Shown here: positions 12,405 to 25,852 of the stretch, piece by piece
How positions within the stretch are numbered: position 1 is the first letter of the stretch
Layout: every line of letters begins with the position of its first letter
Assembly: GCA_905331475.1 (NCBI GenBank)
Contig: CAJNYU010001832.1
Span: 114,088-178,087, forward strand
Length of the DNA: 64,000 bases
DNA from: Rotaria socialis
Taxonomy: Eukaryota > Rotifera > Eurotatoria > Philodinida > Philodinidae
Reading direction: 5' to 3'
Position numbers and translations under genes: made by a program
Notes under the pieces: generated by a model
Databases searched by the model: none
Seen by the model: the letters and a program-made list of their open reading frames with translations, nothing else
What the model was told of the DNA's origin: nothing

Positions 12405-14288
12405 TTACAAAACGTTTTGATTTTGAACGGCCCATTATCTTAAACAAACAAATTACTTTTCATTATATAATTAAATATAAGGGTGTGCGTGTAGTAATAA
12501 TTTTAATGATAATAAATCAAACTATATTGGGCTACGTGACTGTTCATCGAGTTCTTGAAGTGATTCATTATCGTTCAAGTCGTCTGATGATAATGATGCA
12601 GATAATCATGACGACTCAGATGATTTCGAGATTTGTTCATAAATCTCAATAGAAAATACTGCACAATTTAAATTGACTATTTATAATTAAGATTTCTTTT
12701 TATTATTAATAATACAGCATCATAAATCGATTTAGTAATGTATGTTAATAAAATACCAAATGAGTTTTTTCTTTTTGATCCAGCTTACATTGCCACAAAA
12801 ACAAACCCTTTTGTTATTGAATGGTAGACGAACTATACTGATCTTAAACCCCAGCTGTTGTGAATTCGGTACCGTTAACCCTTCAGACTTCAGTTCAATC
12901 TTTTTATAAAACACCAAGTCGTTCATTCCGATTATCTGCAAACACTGCCTTCTACGACCTGCAACAGGTACAAAGCGAGCTAATAAGTCATGCATCTTCA
13001 TCCGTATTTCACTGTAATTACTCAACTCATTTTAGTGGCCATTGAGGTTTTTTCCGCTAGAAAATGACCGCAGTTGTATTGAACGTGGGTAGTTAACGTC
13101 GGAAAAAAAACTTTATTAATATCTAAGGCATGGCACTTGTTTGTCCAATATAAAACAAAAAAAATATGTTATTTCAAAAAGAAGATATACACTGAGTAGT
13201 AAAAAATAGTATTTGCTTTTTATTTAGCTAGTTCAGATACAGAATATTATGATTTTTTTTATCAAACTAGCAGGCGTCTGTTGTCTCTTCGATAGATAAC
13301 GCTATTAAACATCAATATCGAATACACGACTTAGTCTCATGGGATTTAGAGTTGTTTTTGAATGACTCGTATGTATATATTTTTGCTTTTTCGATGTTTC
13401 ATGTTTATTGACCTATCGTGACAGGTTTATATATGCAACATTTTCTAATGCAAATTTGAAAAAAAAGGTCTATAATCATATTGTATATGCATATGCAAGA
13501 GGACAACACAATATGACATTTTATCATTACTCGACATGTCACAAAAGAGTTCAAGCTATGGATTGTTCGAATTATATTGAAAAAAGAAAAATATTTCGTA
13601 GTCCTTTTCAAAAATATAGTTCAAATCGAAAATATACGGCATGTATTATTTGATTATATTGGATTAACAATTGATTTATCCACGTCCAACAAAAACGCCT
13701 ATCAACGAGAGAGAGAGAGAGAGAGAGAGATTAGTTAAAATAGATTTTTTTTCTACTGCAAGCCAAATATTTTTCATAAATCTCATGTTTTTTGTATATG
13801 GCGTATACATCGATTATAAATATTTGAATGAAATATTAAAAAAGAAATTTTCATTTGATTTAAATATAGTGTCAATATCGATAGTTGCTCGAAATGCATG
13901 CGTGGGGCTCTTTTTTCTCATTGCACCTGATTGAAGAAAATGTTTTGCCTCTAATTCTCATGTTAGCAAATGATGGTGGACAATAAATAGGAAGCAATGA
14001 GAAAGTATCTTTCTGTTAAAGTTATTCTTTTAAAAACAAAACAGACAAAAATATGAACAGTGGTCAGAGTAGTTTAGCGTCCTCTATAATATATTTATTG
14101 AGTAGCGTCCTCTAATGTAAATTTGTTACTGCCATCGACTTCTTCCACCAATCGTAGCTGTTCTTACACTTTGATCGCTTCATATTTTCTATTTTCTATA
14201 TCTCCATCAGTTTTAACAATTTTGTATATCAATAATAATTTATTCGATTCGTCTCAATCTTATTTTAAACAATAAACAAATACTTTCA
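12405..14288. other. Intergenic, no gene recognised
   Basis: Several overlapping open frames on both strands (for example 12732-13045 and 13405-13653) have no homology I recognise and no plausible splice context. There is a (GA)n tract at about 13706-13730. The last few hundred bases should hold the XRCC1 promoter, but no core motif is evident. Confidence 0.5.
13706..13730. repeat. (GA)n microsatellite
   Basis: An uninterrupted run of GA dinucleotides in intergenic sequence. Confidence 0.9.
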
Positions 14289-17200
14289 ATGCCCTTAATC
14301 AATTTTCGAAATATTCTTTCTTGTTCCAGTGAAGATCGAGTTAGTTTCAAAACGTAAAATAATTGTTTGTTTATTACATCATTTTCTTTCTTTAGATTCA
14401 TTGTGCCGAAAATCTATTGAAGCCTGAACAATATAAAAAATGGCTATCAGCAAAAGGTAGTGATGAACGTATAACATGTATTCTTGAGTTCGAAAAATCT
14501 AGTCTGATATCATCTGTTGATATTGGTAATGATGGTAGTTCATTTATTGAATTGTTTGTATCTCGATCATCATCATCGAAAATGGACGATTGGACACTTT
14601 TATTACCAGCGACACTACTTATGACACCAAATGAATCGCGTTCAAATACGAATCGCAATCATGTTAAATTATTAAAATCATCTGATTTAAATAAAACATG
14701 TTTAGATGAAAAATGGGATAGATTGAAAATAGTTTGCGAACAAAAATTCGATCGTTTGAATCTATTCGGTTTGTGTTTTATTAAATTATATTCGCCAGCA
14801 ACATTATCCGATGAAACAAATCAAAGTGAATCTTTAAATAAATCTTCTATTATTATGAAAAATGATGATGATGATAATGATGACGAAACCGGTAAAGAAC
14901 AAAGTAAAATTGGTTCATTTTTTGCTAAAAAACAAGCTGAAAAGCAATTGAAACCTACTGAATCAACAGCTACCAATCAAATACGTGCGTTATCTAATGT
15001 TGCCGATCAACTATTAATTAGAAAATCTATGGATGATAAGGAAATTCAAAAATTACTAAAAAAAGATGTTAAAGTAAAGAAAAACATACGTTGCTTTAAA
15101 AACAGAAAAGAAATAAGATTTCATTAGGATACTTCAAATCGTTTATCAAAACGCCGTATATCAGATGAATTAGAAACATCCATCAATGAAAAAGAAACCA
15201 AACGAACCAAAAGTAGTAAGAAAAAATATATCCATCTAGTATTGAATCTAATTCTGTTTTTCTTTGGCTCTAGCTCAAGATCGATCGCAAATCATGAAAC
15301 ATGTTGTTTTTGTTTTAAGTGGTTTTCAAAATCCACTGAGATCAGAATTACGAAATAAAGCAACAACTATGGGTGCAATTTATAATGATGATTGGGATAA
15401 ATCATGTACACATCTCATGTATATACTTCTACAATTTTATTTTTCATGACATAAAAATGAAAATTGTTTTTTTCATTTTAGTTGTGCATTTTCGAATACA
15501 CCAAAATTTACACAAGTTCAACAAACAGGAAAAGGATTTATTGTCAATAAACAATGGATACTTGACTGCTATAAACAAAATCAATTATTATCAGAAAAAA
15601 ATTACGAATTCAAAGGGTCCAATAATAATAACACAAATAAAGATAAACCAAATCGAATATCGGAAAGAAAATCAACAAAACCAATACACTTTAATGTTGA
15701 TAGCGAAGAAGAAAAAGATAATGAAGACCATCAATTATCAAAAGATGTAATAAGAAAACCACCAATGAAAACGAAGGTGGCAACAATTGATGACGTTGAT
15801 GCTGACGAAGAAGAACCTTTGATTTCAAAAGACGTTCAACGAAAATCACGAGTTAAAAAGAAAATGAGAACTTTCGATGACGAAGATGAATATGATGATG
15901 ATAATGAAATTGAAAACAATACAGTTTCAAAATATGTAACAAAAAAAATAACCAGTTCCAATGATAATGACGGTAATGTATGTTTTATTATTTTTTTGAA
16001 ATCCAACTTAGAATTTTGGTCAGACCAACCCATTTTTTTTTCTTATCAGAAAATTCTTGAGGCAATTATTGTCCAGCTCGGTTAACTAAAACGTAGCGTA
16101 CTAGATAGATGTATGGACAGCATTGATGTCAACATGCAGTAGAAGAGACGTTTCTGTACTAATTTCATTCGTATTTCAGCTATAATGTAGCTAAATGTAT
16201 CGACTCGTTTAATTGAGCAATATCTATACGTAATGGATCATCGGTAAAGACAATACTAATTGTGCTGTTTTTTGTTTTACTCCTCAATCGCTCAGTGAGC
16301 AACAGGAATACAAATATAAAACAATTATTGTATGACGTGTGTCAGATTAGACTAATACGAAATTCATTGATTCAGTTTTGATATATGGTTATTGATTTCA
16401 TTTTTAGTTTATAATGCTGAAACCGATGAAGATGAACCGAACATGGAAGAAAAGTCCTATGATTTAGCAAGTTTTTTCCATGGAAAACATTTTTATTTGT
16501 TTGATAATGATTTCGATGATAATACACTTCGTGATATACGCCGAGTTATTTATGCCTATGATGGAGTATTAGAAAAACAAATTACAGCAGATGTAAAATA
16601 CGTTATTACAAATCGAATATGGAATCAAGAGTTTGAAAAAGTATGAACAAGGTTGTCTTTTCATATTTTCTAAAATCGAAAGTATGCCATTAGTATCATA
16701 TGACTCTATCAAAGAATCTATATCTCTAGTTGGGAATTATCTCCGCCCATAAATATTATTCAATACATACATTATCAGTTAGTCTTTGTCGAATGTACTT
16801 TCTAGTTTATATATCTATCGCTCAATAATAATATCGATTGACAAATAATTAGATGCAAATTCTATGAAAACTCTTCACATTCTCAGAACTCTTCAGATAT
16901 GATGTATTATAATATTCATAAAAGGTTGGGTTGCCTTGCAAGATATCTTTATAAGAATATGACAAATTTATACGTCGAAAGAATCTTTCAAATTTCTCAT
17001 AATAGTATTTCAATTCACTGATTTTCGATTGTTAATATTTGAGTAGTTCATTCATCTGTGAATTATTATTCAACGAAATGACGTTCCACAAATGAATAAA
17101 TGTTTCAAAAGTTGACTTTGATTAGATCCGACAATGCTTGTAGACATAGACCTAGAAAAAAACATTGAGTCACTCTAAAGTAGTTACATAGTTTCTAGAA

Positions 17201-17372
17201 AGCCATACCAAAATTTACATTCGTTGTCTAGTTTATTCAATTATTTGTTTATTTTTATTTTTAGATATCAAAAACGAATCCAGAAATAAAATTTCTCTCA
17301 CTCGATTGGTTACAAGATTGCCATGATGAAAATAAGTTTGTTCCATGTCAACCCTATTTAATTGTACCTTAA
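14289..17372 (+). CDS. XRCC1: XRCC1 DNA-repair scaffold
   Basis: Seven exons: 14289-14339, 14396-15073, 15128-15215, 15274-15418, 15482-15972, 16408-16640 and 17265-17372, giving 597 aa. The start was chosen because MPLINFRNILSCSSEDR joined to IHCAENLL matches the XRCC1 N-terminus in length and sequence; this fixes the first donor at CGA|GTTAGT. The N-terminal domain (about 1-160, with SVDIGNDGSSFIELFV and WDRLKIVC) binds DNA polymerase beta in the family. A first BRCT domain begins near residue 279 (VVFVLSGFQNPLRSELR), the fold that binds PARP1/poly(ADP-ribose). A second BRCT domain (about 500-597, FFHGKHFYLF to LDWLQDC) pairs with DNA ligase III. The linkers are acidic and Lys/Ser-rich. It assembles single-strand-break repair in the nucleus. 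The stop is 171 bases before the PUF60 ATG on the same strand. Confidence 0.95.
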
Positions 17373-17521
17373 ACTAAGAATAATATATATATTTTTTTAT
17401 TGATGTATATATAAATATATAGATTCATACATATATTCCAGAACAGCTTGAGTAATGTCTTTTGTGATTTGCTATGCAAAGGTTATTTTTGTGAACTTCG
17501 CACTAAAATAGAAATATTTTC

Positions 17522-17523
17522 AG
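17522..17523 (+). promoter_or_regulatory. Candidate trans-splice (or 5'UTR) acceptor before PUF60
   Basis: ATTTTCAG ends 20 bases before the PUF60 ATG and 150 bases after the XRCC1 stop. With so little space between the genes, this AG is a good candidate spliced-leader acceptor on a shared transcript. An ordinary 5'UTR intron is the alternative. Confidence 0.45.
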
Positions 17524-17543
17524 ATAGATAAAGTCTGGTCATA

Positions 17544-20500
17544 ATGACAGAACCCATGATTACTGATCAACCAAGTCCAGTTATAGCTGGTGAGTTAATA
17601 TTTCATTTCACTTAATCTTTGTGTATCAAAACAAAAAAAATAGCTTATTCTGCATGCCGCTTTTTTTGTTAAACTTAACAATGAATTATCTTTCAAGAAG
17701 AATCTCGGTTTTGTTTTTTTCTCTTTTCTTGTCCATGTTGCAGAAAGACATTGATCAATATGAATAAGTTTCGACACATGCAAATCTTCAACATTCAGAC
17801 AATTATCAACATCAAAAATATTTCAGACTGACTCTTAAAACTATTATTTTACTTTGTCGTCTTCTTTTGTCTCCCTGTTTTAGGTACGCAACAATACTCT
17901 ACATATCATTAAGAAAAATGAAAGAAATCGTGCATCTTATTTTTTAAATTTCATGTTACTAATTTTGTTTTTGTCGCTTTCTTTCTCTGTCCCTTTTTCA
18001 GTGACAACATTAATCGAACATGCTGTCCATATGCCTGATCATCTATAATTATTCTCTGAGAAGGTCGTATTTGTGATATTTAGCATTCTATTATTTTTCT
18101 AGAGAATGGTCAACCAACAAATTCTAATGAAAAGAAACTTGCTTTTCAAAACATACCACGTTTGCCACGTGAAGTAACTCCGTTTGCATCTTTTACAAAT
18201 GTAATTGAACTTGATCAACGTGGTCCATTATTTCAAGGACCTGGAGCCAAACGTGATACTGGACGCTATAAAGTTCGACCCGCTGATGATGATAGTATGA
18301 AACGTGCAAAAAAATTCTCCATGGAACAAAGTGTTAAGTATGTTCTTGTTAGACAACAGCAACATCAACAACGTGCACAATTAGATTTAATTAAAAAACA
18401 ACAAGCACTTTTATTAATGTGCCGGTAAATATATCTTTGTGCTTTGAAATAGAATGAAAGAAAAATTTATTTGATTTGTTTTTGTTTTTGTTAATTTTAG
18501 AATTTATATTGGAAGTATTAATTTTGAGTTAAATGAAGCTATGCTTAAACAAGCGTTTCAACCATTTGGTCCGGTTAAATCAGTTTCATTAACATTTGAT
18601 CCTGTGACGAATCGTCATAAAGGTTTTGCTTTTCTTGAATATGAAACACCAGAAGCGGCACAATTATCTATTGAACAAATGAATGGAGTCATTCTCGGTG
18701 GACGAAATATTAAAGTAAGAGAAGAAAAACATTCTTAAATAATTAACTTTCATTGTTTTGTGTTAAATAGGTTGGCCGACCATCGAATATGCCACAAGCA
18801 CAACCAATTATTGATCAATTAACAGAAGAAGCTAAGAACTATAACCGAATTTATATTGCTTCTATTCATCCAGATTTAACGGAAAAAGATATTCAAAGTG
18901 TATTTGAAGCTTTTGGTAAATACAAAGAAATTATTTTTCGTTTTGTGACATACGATGAAAACGGAATATTAAGGAAAAAGATTCCAAGTTTTGACAGATA
19001 TTTTTGATATACAATGTTTAATTGTATGTGAACACAGGTTCACTTTCATATTTGAACTATCTTTTTGATAATGTTTCCAAACGATTAAGTTAAAGGATGA
19101 TAAACATATGTGTTCTAAAAGCGATAGAATAAAACAATTTTTCTATGATTAGCAGTAGTAGTTACATCGTGTTTTACGGTTTAATCCTACAAGAATTTTA
19201 CTAAAGGCTGTTTAATTTATTTTCAAGGAAAAATCAGAAGTTCTTCATTATCAAAAGATACAGCAACAGGAAAACATAAGTAAGTTTTTTATTGTTTAAC
19301 ACATAAAAAAATGTTAATAAGTGGAATATTTCAGAGGTTACGGTTTCATTGAATATGAGACAGTTCAAGCAGCACAAGATGCAATTAATTCAATGAATCT
19401 ATTTGATCTTGGTGGTAGGCTACATTTTCTTAGTAATATTAGCGTTTATTTCTTATTGTTTTTTTTTTATAATTACAGGACAATTTCTTCGAGTAGGCAA
19501 AGCAATCACGCCACCTGAAGGTTTATTTGCATCGGCTCAGCCAGTAACAAGTCAAATGCCAACAGCTGCAGCATTAGCCGCTGCTACAATCACAGCTCAA
19601 TTACAAGCAAAAGATGTTGAAACTAATTCACAGCCGATTGTTGTAAAACGATTTCCAACAAAATAAAAGTCTAATTCATCAGTTTATTTTTTTAGACTGC
19701 ATCACAAATTATGAATAATCCACTAACACAAGTTAGTTATCTTGGTGGTACCATTGCACCAACAACAGTTGCAGCTGCTCTCTCTGCTGCTTCTTATGGT
19801 GGCGCATCTGCTGTTACATCGAGTATGAAAATCAATTTTTTAATATAAACTTTCTTTAAGCTCAAATCTACCTTTTTTCTTTTAGTGATTTCTACTATAC
19901 TCAATCCTACTAATGCTATAACAAATGTCATTCCTCAACCATCAATTATTGGTTCGCCTGGAGTTCTTTCGAAGTAAACTCTTACTGTATAGTTTCTATT
20001 ATATGAAAATTTTATCATTAGTTTTGCTACACCGATGGCTACTAGCCTTCCTGTCTCTTCACCAACGCAACAAGTGCTAAAGCCATCGCTACCACCACCT
20101 CCTCAAGGTAAAATCATTTTCTTTTCTTTATTCATATTTCAACAATGAAATGTAATTTAAAGTAATCAATCCACCAACACCAACATCATTATCAATTCCA
20201 CAACCTATTCTATTGGAAGAACCACCAATACCTGTTGGGTTTCAAGTTGATTTACAATCTCAACAACAGCAACCTCAGCAACAGCAACAATATCCATCAA
20301 TTTCACTTGTTCTGCCAAAAAATCAATCGTTAACAAATTTAGATACAACTGAAAATCGAAAAACAGTTGCAGATTTAAAAAATGCTGATGATCCTTTGGC
20401 TAGTTTATCTCAACAGGAAGAGCTTAGCGTTAAAGGTATATTTAATTATTTTGTTTTAATAGGAAAATAATTCGTTTTTATTTTTCTATACAAAATAACA

Positions 20501-20983
20501 AGGCCGTGAACAACGACATTTGTTAATGCAAAAATTAAATCAACGTCGACTTGATTCTCGTGTATGTGTATTACGAAATATGGTTGGTGCAGAAGATGTT
20601 GATGATGATTTACAACAAGAAATTACAGGTTTCATTTTTTGCTTTTCTTTTCAATTCTTATCTCTTTCGTTTCTACTTCATGTTTTATTTTTGTAGAAGA
20701 ATGTTCAAAATATGGTGAAGTTAATAAAGTTGTTATTTACACTGAACGACAAGGTGAAGAAGATAATGCTGAACAAATTGTGAAAATTTTTGTGGAATTC
20801 AAAAATAGTAAAGGTAAATTGTATTCATTATTTTTGATAGCTATATATCAAGAAAAATAAACGCTTATTGCAGAGGCGGAAAAATCAGCAGAATCGCTCA
20901 ATGGTCGATGGTTTGGTGGTCGGATGGTAAAAGCTGAATTATATGATCAAGCTGCTTATCAAGCTGAGGATCTTTCGGGTTAA
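17544..20983 (+). CDS. PUF60: PUF60 / half pint splicing factor
   Basis: Fourteen exons: 17544-17589, 18103-18424, 18501-18714, 18771-18915, 19228-19279, 19335-19414, 19479-19642, 19696-19822, 19886-19973, 20022-20107, 20163-20435, 20503-20628, 20697-20813 and 20874-20983, giving 649 aa. RRM1 (about 123-200) opens [20 protein letters not shown] and contains [13 protein letters not shown]2 (about 218-295) opens [11 protein letters not shown] and contains [10 protein letters not shown]. An Ala/Pro/Gln-rich linker follows. The C-terminal U2AF-homology motif (about 545-640) has VCVLRNMV and the RWF loop in LNGRWFGGR, which in the family grips ULM tryptophans. PUF60 binds U tracts with U2AF to define 3' splice sites in the nucleus. 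The joins AFG|KIRSSS and PIV|TAS are chosen by frame and similarity, since open reading frame runs on past both donors. AATAAA-like signals downstream were not resolved. Confidence 0.95.
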
Positions 20984-21986
20984 ATAGACTCTTCCTTCGT
21001 TTTTTTTCGTGTGTTCGTATCTGCAGTCATTGTATATTCTCCTTTTTTGTGTATGTTGACAAAAAAACATAAAAACAAACAGCAGTAAAATGCTAAATAT
21101 ACAGATTATTAATACAATCTTTTTTCTAACTGCAGATAACAAACAAAAAACAAACATGATTCAGATTGCTTTATTAATCACTGAATTCGACTGAAATTGC
21201 TCTAAACAAAGAAAATATATTTCGAATATGAATCATCAATTGTTTATAATTTAAATTTTATGTATTGATAAGCTCAAGTACAGCAGACAATTTATTCTCT
21301 GTTGAAAGTTTGATTTCAGACGAATATGTTTTATTACTTATCATGTTGTTGAAGTCAAATTTTAAAAAAAATGATAAGAAAAATAGCATGTATATTGTTT
21401 TTCTAGTTCATACACACTGTTAAGCAAAATTTTGTCTTATTTTTTATTTTAATTATATAAAGAGTAAATTCAGTGATGGAAATAGAATAAATAATTTCCA
21501 TTTCTATAATAACATCTCTATGTGTAGGATCGCTATACTCTCCATAATGCAACGTAGGACAAAAGAACTCTTAACAGGTTTTTATCAGCCAGACTACATG
21601 GTATATCAAAACGTCTATCTAGTACATGTCTACAATGATACTATTTTTGTTAGTTATGACTTCTAGACATGAGAATCTACCAGATTCGTCTATGCCCTAA
21701 AGAAAAAATGAATCTATAAGTTCTCTAATGAACTGTGAATCGTGTTTTATAATCATGATTGGTCTCTCTTCCGATATTCTAATAGCTACCATTGACGGAA
21801 ATGGCTTGTGAATTTTTCTGCTATATGTTATACGATATGACAGATTCATCAATTTGGTTTTTTTTTCATTAAAATCACAGAGTTTTATTATATTTTTGAA
21901 CTGATATGACGCTTTATTTTGAGAGAAAAGTAGAAAAATGTTATCATCATTAATTTGCGTATTATATTGAATATAGTAAGATTTGA
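20984..21986. other. Convergent intergenic region
   Basis: PUF60 and the minus-strand coiled-coil gene converge here. The stretch is AT-rich and holds both 3' UTRs. No additional gene or repeat is recognised. Confidence 0.5.
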
Positions 21987-23303
21987 TTAAATATCAATAG
22001 ACGGAATTTTCTCATTTTTATATTTATTCCCATAGACTGATGCCATTGCATGCATTTGTCGATGTTCATCATGTTCATTCAATAATTGAAGAGATTTTTT
22101 AGTTGCTTCAACTTGTTTCTCGTTTAATGCTTCATTATTATTTTCATTGGCAATACTTTGAACGTGAATTATATTTATTGAACTATGACGTTGACGTACA
22201 GCTGATAGACGTGCTTCAATTTTTTCTCGTTGTATGTTTTCAAAACGTTGACGCCTATAGTATGAAAAATAAATTAAATAAAAATAAATGTTTTCCGTTT
22301 TTATCTACGTTAAATCAGCTTCATTTGCTTGGTCAATAATTTCATTAGCTTGAATTCTATTATGAGTTTTTATTTTATTTTCCTGCATGCGCATGCGTAA
22401 CAGCTCATTTTGTCGTTGTTTTTCATTTTGTAATTTAATATCAACGACTTCCATTTTTTCTATAATTTCAGCTGTTTGCTGAAATGAAGAACAAACACAA
22501 AAAACATGAATTTTCTGAATTTTCCATTTTAGATGAGATACTTTTTCGAGAATGTCTTCGGATAATTCATGATTCTTTTTGTTTTCTTCAGCACGTTTTT
22601 GTCGTTCACGTCGACGAATGTATTTTAGAACAGCAGCTTTATCTGTTGGATGTTGGGAATCATTTTCGTTCGATGAAAGTAGTTCTTCAAAGTATGCTTG
22701 ATATTTTGGATTCACAGCCGAATCCAAACGCATATTCCAACGAACATCAGCAGTCTCACCTTTTCTGTGCATAAATATTGAAAGTGAAATTGCATTTTCT
22801 AGAGTAATATGTCTTTTCCGTAGGGAATAACTTTAAATAGAAATAGAAAAGTCAAATTTACCTTTGCTAGTTTGTTCTGTTGCTTTTAATTTCGAAATTT
22901 CTTCAAGTTGTTTTCGGCATTCGTCTTGCTCGCGCTTAAATTCTTCGTATGAATTTCTGAATATAGTTCGACTTTCATCGAGTACATTAATAACATGTTC
23001 ACTATCGTCTCTTTTTATTTTGTCTACTGTACGTAGAATAAGTTCCTAGAAAGATTATTAAATTTACTGGAAAATGATTTCTTATTGGTATGATCTTACT
23101 TGACTTTCTGGATTTAGATTATTTAAATCAGATTCGGAAGCTTTTCGTGGACGAGAAACTATTGAACGTTTTCTCGTAATTTGTAATGAATTTCGAAAGT
23201 TTGTTGCTGAACCTTTTTTCTTTTTTGGTTGCTCTTGGGAATTTTTTTCATAATGATCGGATTCCAATGAGGAATTCTGACTTAGTGCCAATGATGAGTT
23301 CAT
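21987..23303 (-). CDS. Unrecognised basic/acidic coiled-coil protein
   Basis: Five minus-strand exons: 23100-23303, 22862-23045, 22542-22759, 22309-22478 and 21987-22254, joined in one frame (347 aa). A second in-frame ATG at 23318 would add five residues. I do not recognise the family. The N-terminus (1-68) is Ser-rich with basic patches (QPKKKKGS, TRKRSIVSRPRK). From about residue 70 on, most of the chain is charged heptad-type coiled coil (IFRNSYEEFKREQDECRKQL, IRRRERQKRAEENKKNHEL, RRQRFENIQREKIEARL). No membrane segment or signal peptide is seen. It lies tail-to-tail with PUF60 and head-to-head with the MTU1 gene 1.05 kb away. A cytoskeletal or ciliary role is common for such proteins but is not shown here. 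Confidence 0.75.
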
Positions 23304-23318
23304 GATGAATAATAACAA

Positions 23319-24357
23319 ATGAGAAGAATAAAACTAAGAAGTTTTTTTTTTAGTTTTTAACTCGAGTAAAGAAAAAAAAACTGGGGATGTTAAAATATTT
23401 ATTAAGCTGAGAAAACAATATAGAAAATACAACGAGTCAACCGAGAAGAAAAAAGAATGAATAGAGAAAAAACTAAAAAGTGTTACGTCATCATTATTAT
23501 CATTGAAGCAAAAATCAGTTGAGTAAATTTCAATTCTAGCAAATGTTTTCTTTTTCTATTTCTTTTTCTGTTTTCCTACACGAAATCTATCTAGGTAAAT
23601 ATTGTTACTAGCTGCTTTCATATAAAATTAAACTAAAAAAGGTAAAAGAGTAGAAGTAGCAAGTCTCCGATACATCTACTTTCTCATGTTTTGGAGATCG
23701 AGCTTTTTTGTAAATAGAAAACAAAGCGAGAATTTTTCTTTCATCTAGCTGTAGCTATATATCTAATTTTATTCATACTGAAATGACGAAAAAATTCTGT
23801 CACTCAAAAACTGATAATAGATATTTACATGTTAAGTGACAAAATGGAAGAACGATATTTTAATAATATAAATATGATCTAGACATTGTTGAAATAATTG
23901 TAGATGAATTTTGAGAATTAATCATGATTATCAAGTATCTTTATAAAGTTGTAACGGAAACTGAAGTATCTATGAAACACTTATATCTCATAATAAAAGA
24001 AGTTGATATAAAAATTTCTTATTTCAAATCTACTATGATTATATCTCTCTTTTACAATAAGGAACAAGCACTTTATCACATATAAATGATACACAAAAAC
24101 GTCTAAAACTACGGTACAATACTAGAATTTTGTTAATACACAAATTCATTTTGCGCATGTAACATGTAGTCAAAGTAATATGTTCGTGACACATGTTGAG
24201 AGTATACATAAAACAACTAAAAATTTCAAGAAATTAACTTTTAACTATAATTTTGTTTTCTACTTTTGCTATTTTATGGCAGGACGATGGAACAATTGAA
24301 TAATCATAAAATATTTACTAAAACCAATTTTCCGATTTTCTTTTGTAGATCAATAGA
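23319..24357. other. Divergent intergenic region
   Basis: This 1 kb separates the divergent coiled-coil and MTU1 genes and must hold both promoters. It is AT-rich with no recognised motif or repeat, apart from an AG acceptor near the MTU1 start (listed separately). Confidence 0.5.
24347..24348 (+). promoter_or_regulatory. Candidate trans-splice (or 5'UTR) acceptor before MTU1
   Basis: A pyrimidine tract ending TTTTGTAG stands nine bases before the ATG. No upstream non-coding exon can be identified, so a spliced-leader acceptor is plausible. Confidence 0.45.
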
Positions 24358-25852
24358 ATGAATTTACCTATAAAAAAACGTATTGTTTGTGCAATGTCCG
24401 GTGGTGTTGATAGTTCGGTATCTGCAGCTCTATTGAAGAGAAAAGGTTTATCACATTTGACTTACATCGTGTAAAAATAATATCAAGTGTTTTTCTTTCT
24501 TTCTTTCAGGTTACGAAGTTATCGGTTGTTTTATGCGTAATTGGGAAAAACATGAGGATGATGATAGTCCAACGAAATGTACAAATGATAAAGATCTTGA
24601 CGATGCTATCTATGTTAGTAATCGATTAGATATTCGTTTACATGTTGTTGACTTTATAAAAGACTATTGGACTAAAGTATTTGAACCATTTCTTAATGAT
24701 TATCAAACAGGTTTAACACCAAATCCAGATATACTTTGTAATAAATACATTAAATTTGATGCTTTACTTAAATATTGTCAAGAACGTTTGGATACAACAT
24801 GTTTAGCAACAGGACATTATGCACAAATAAAAAAAGATGAGCAAGGAATTAAGTATTGATTGCAGAGAAGAAAACTAGTAGAATAGAATTTGTTTTTCCT
24901 ATTTGTAGAATATAAATTAATGCGTAGTCAAGATTTTATAAAAGATCAATCATTCTTTTTGTGCCATCTGAATAGTTCTGTATTACCATTCGTTGAATTT
25001 CCAGTCGGTGGCATGATGAAATCCGATGTCAAACATTTAGCAAATGAAATGAACCTTGAAAAAATTGCTCAGAAACATGAAAGTAAAATTCAAAATAATG
25101 ATATTTATCTGTTTATTTATTGATTTCTTGTTTTTTTCAAAAACACAAAGGTATGGGTCTGTGTTTTGTTGGTAAACGAAAATTTTCTCGTTTTATTTCT
25201 CAATTTATTCCTGACAACGTTGGCTATATAAAACTAATTGAAACAAACGAAATCATCGGGAAACATCATGGCTTACATTGTTATACGATAGGACAACGTA
25301 TCACTCCAATAGATAGATATTATAAATCATCAAAACCATTGTATATTGCAAGAAAAGATGCGATAGAAAATATTATTTATGCTGTAAAAAAAGATGGACG
25401 ATTAAAATTCAAATGTTTTAAAGATCTTTCGTTTTTTTTGTTTTTCAGGCCCCTGGTACAAATCATCCAGCATTATTTACGAAATCATTTCATACAGATA
25501 TTCCACATTGGATTAATGAAATACCATCAGTATTAAAAGAAACTAGAGAGTATAAATGCGATTTTCGTTTTCAACATAAACATCGTCCATTATCTGTTGT
25601 GATTTCTCTCTCAAATAACAATACGTTAAATGTATCATTACCTATTCCCATACGTTCAATATGTCCTGGACAAGTAGGAAACTTAAAACATTTTTGATTA
25701 ATTAAGTTTTTATCTATGTTTAGTATGCAGTATTCTATGATGGAGATGAAGTCTTAGGTGCTGCACGTATTATTGATAGTGGCATATCGTTATACGATTT
25801 AAAATGGAGAGAACCACTTATTAATTCAGATTTATTTTTAAATTTGTGCTGA
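24358..25852 (+). CDS. TRMU: Mitochondrial tRNA-specific 2-thiouridylase
   Basis: Six exons: 24358-24445, 24510-24852, 24909-25082, 25151-25383, 25449-25673 and 25724-25852; about 397 codons. The enzyme thiolates the wobble uridine of mitochondrial tRNAs for Lys, Glu and Gln. Seen are the ATP-pyrophosphatase P-loop SGGVDSSV, the first catalytic cysteine in NPDILCNKYIKF, the second in SMGLCFVGKRKF, and the C-terminal beta-barrel (YAVFYDGDEVLGAARI). No strong presequence is evident before the P-loop, as in relatives. Odd point: the exon 2/3 junction does not keep frame. The only GT donor (after 24852) leaves two bases and the acceptor at 24909 brings two, one too many, although the proteins on both sides are well conserved. 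A one-base assembly error in the A7 run near 24830, an unusual splice site, or a real frameshift are the options. Confidence 0.88.

Noticed and set aside
13405-13934. Overlapping 68-87 codon frames on both strands
   Set aside because: No homology, low-complexity AT-rich codons, and a microsatellite runs through one of them.
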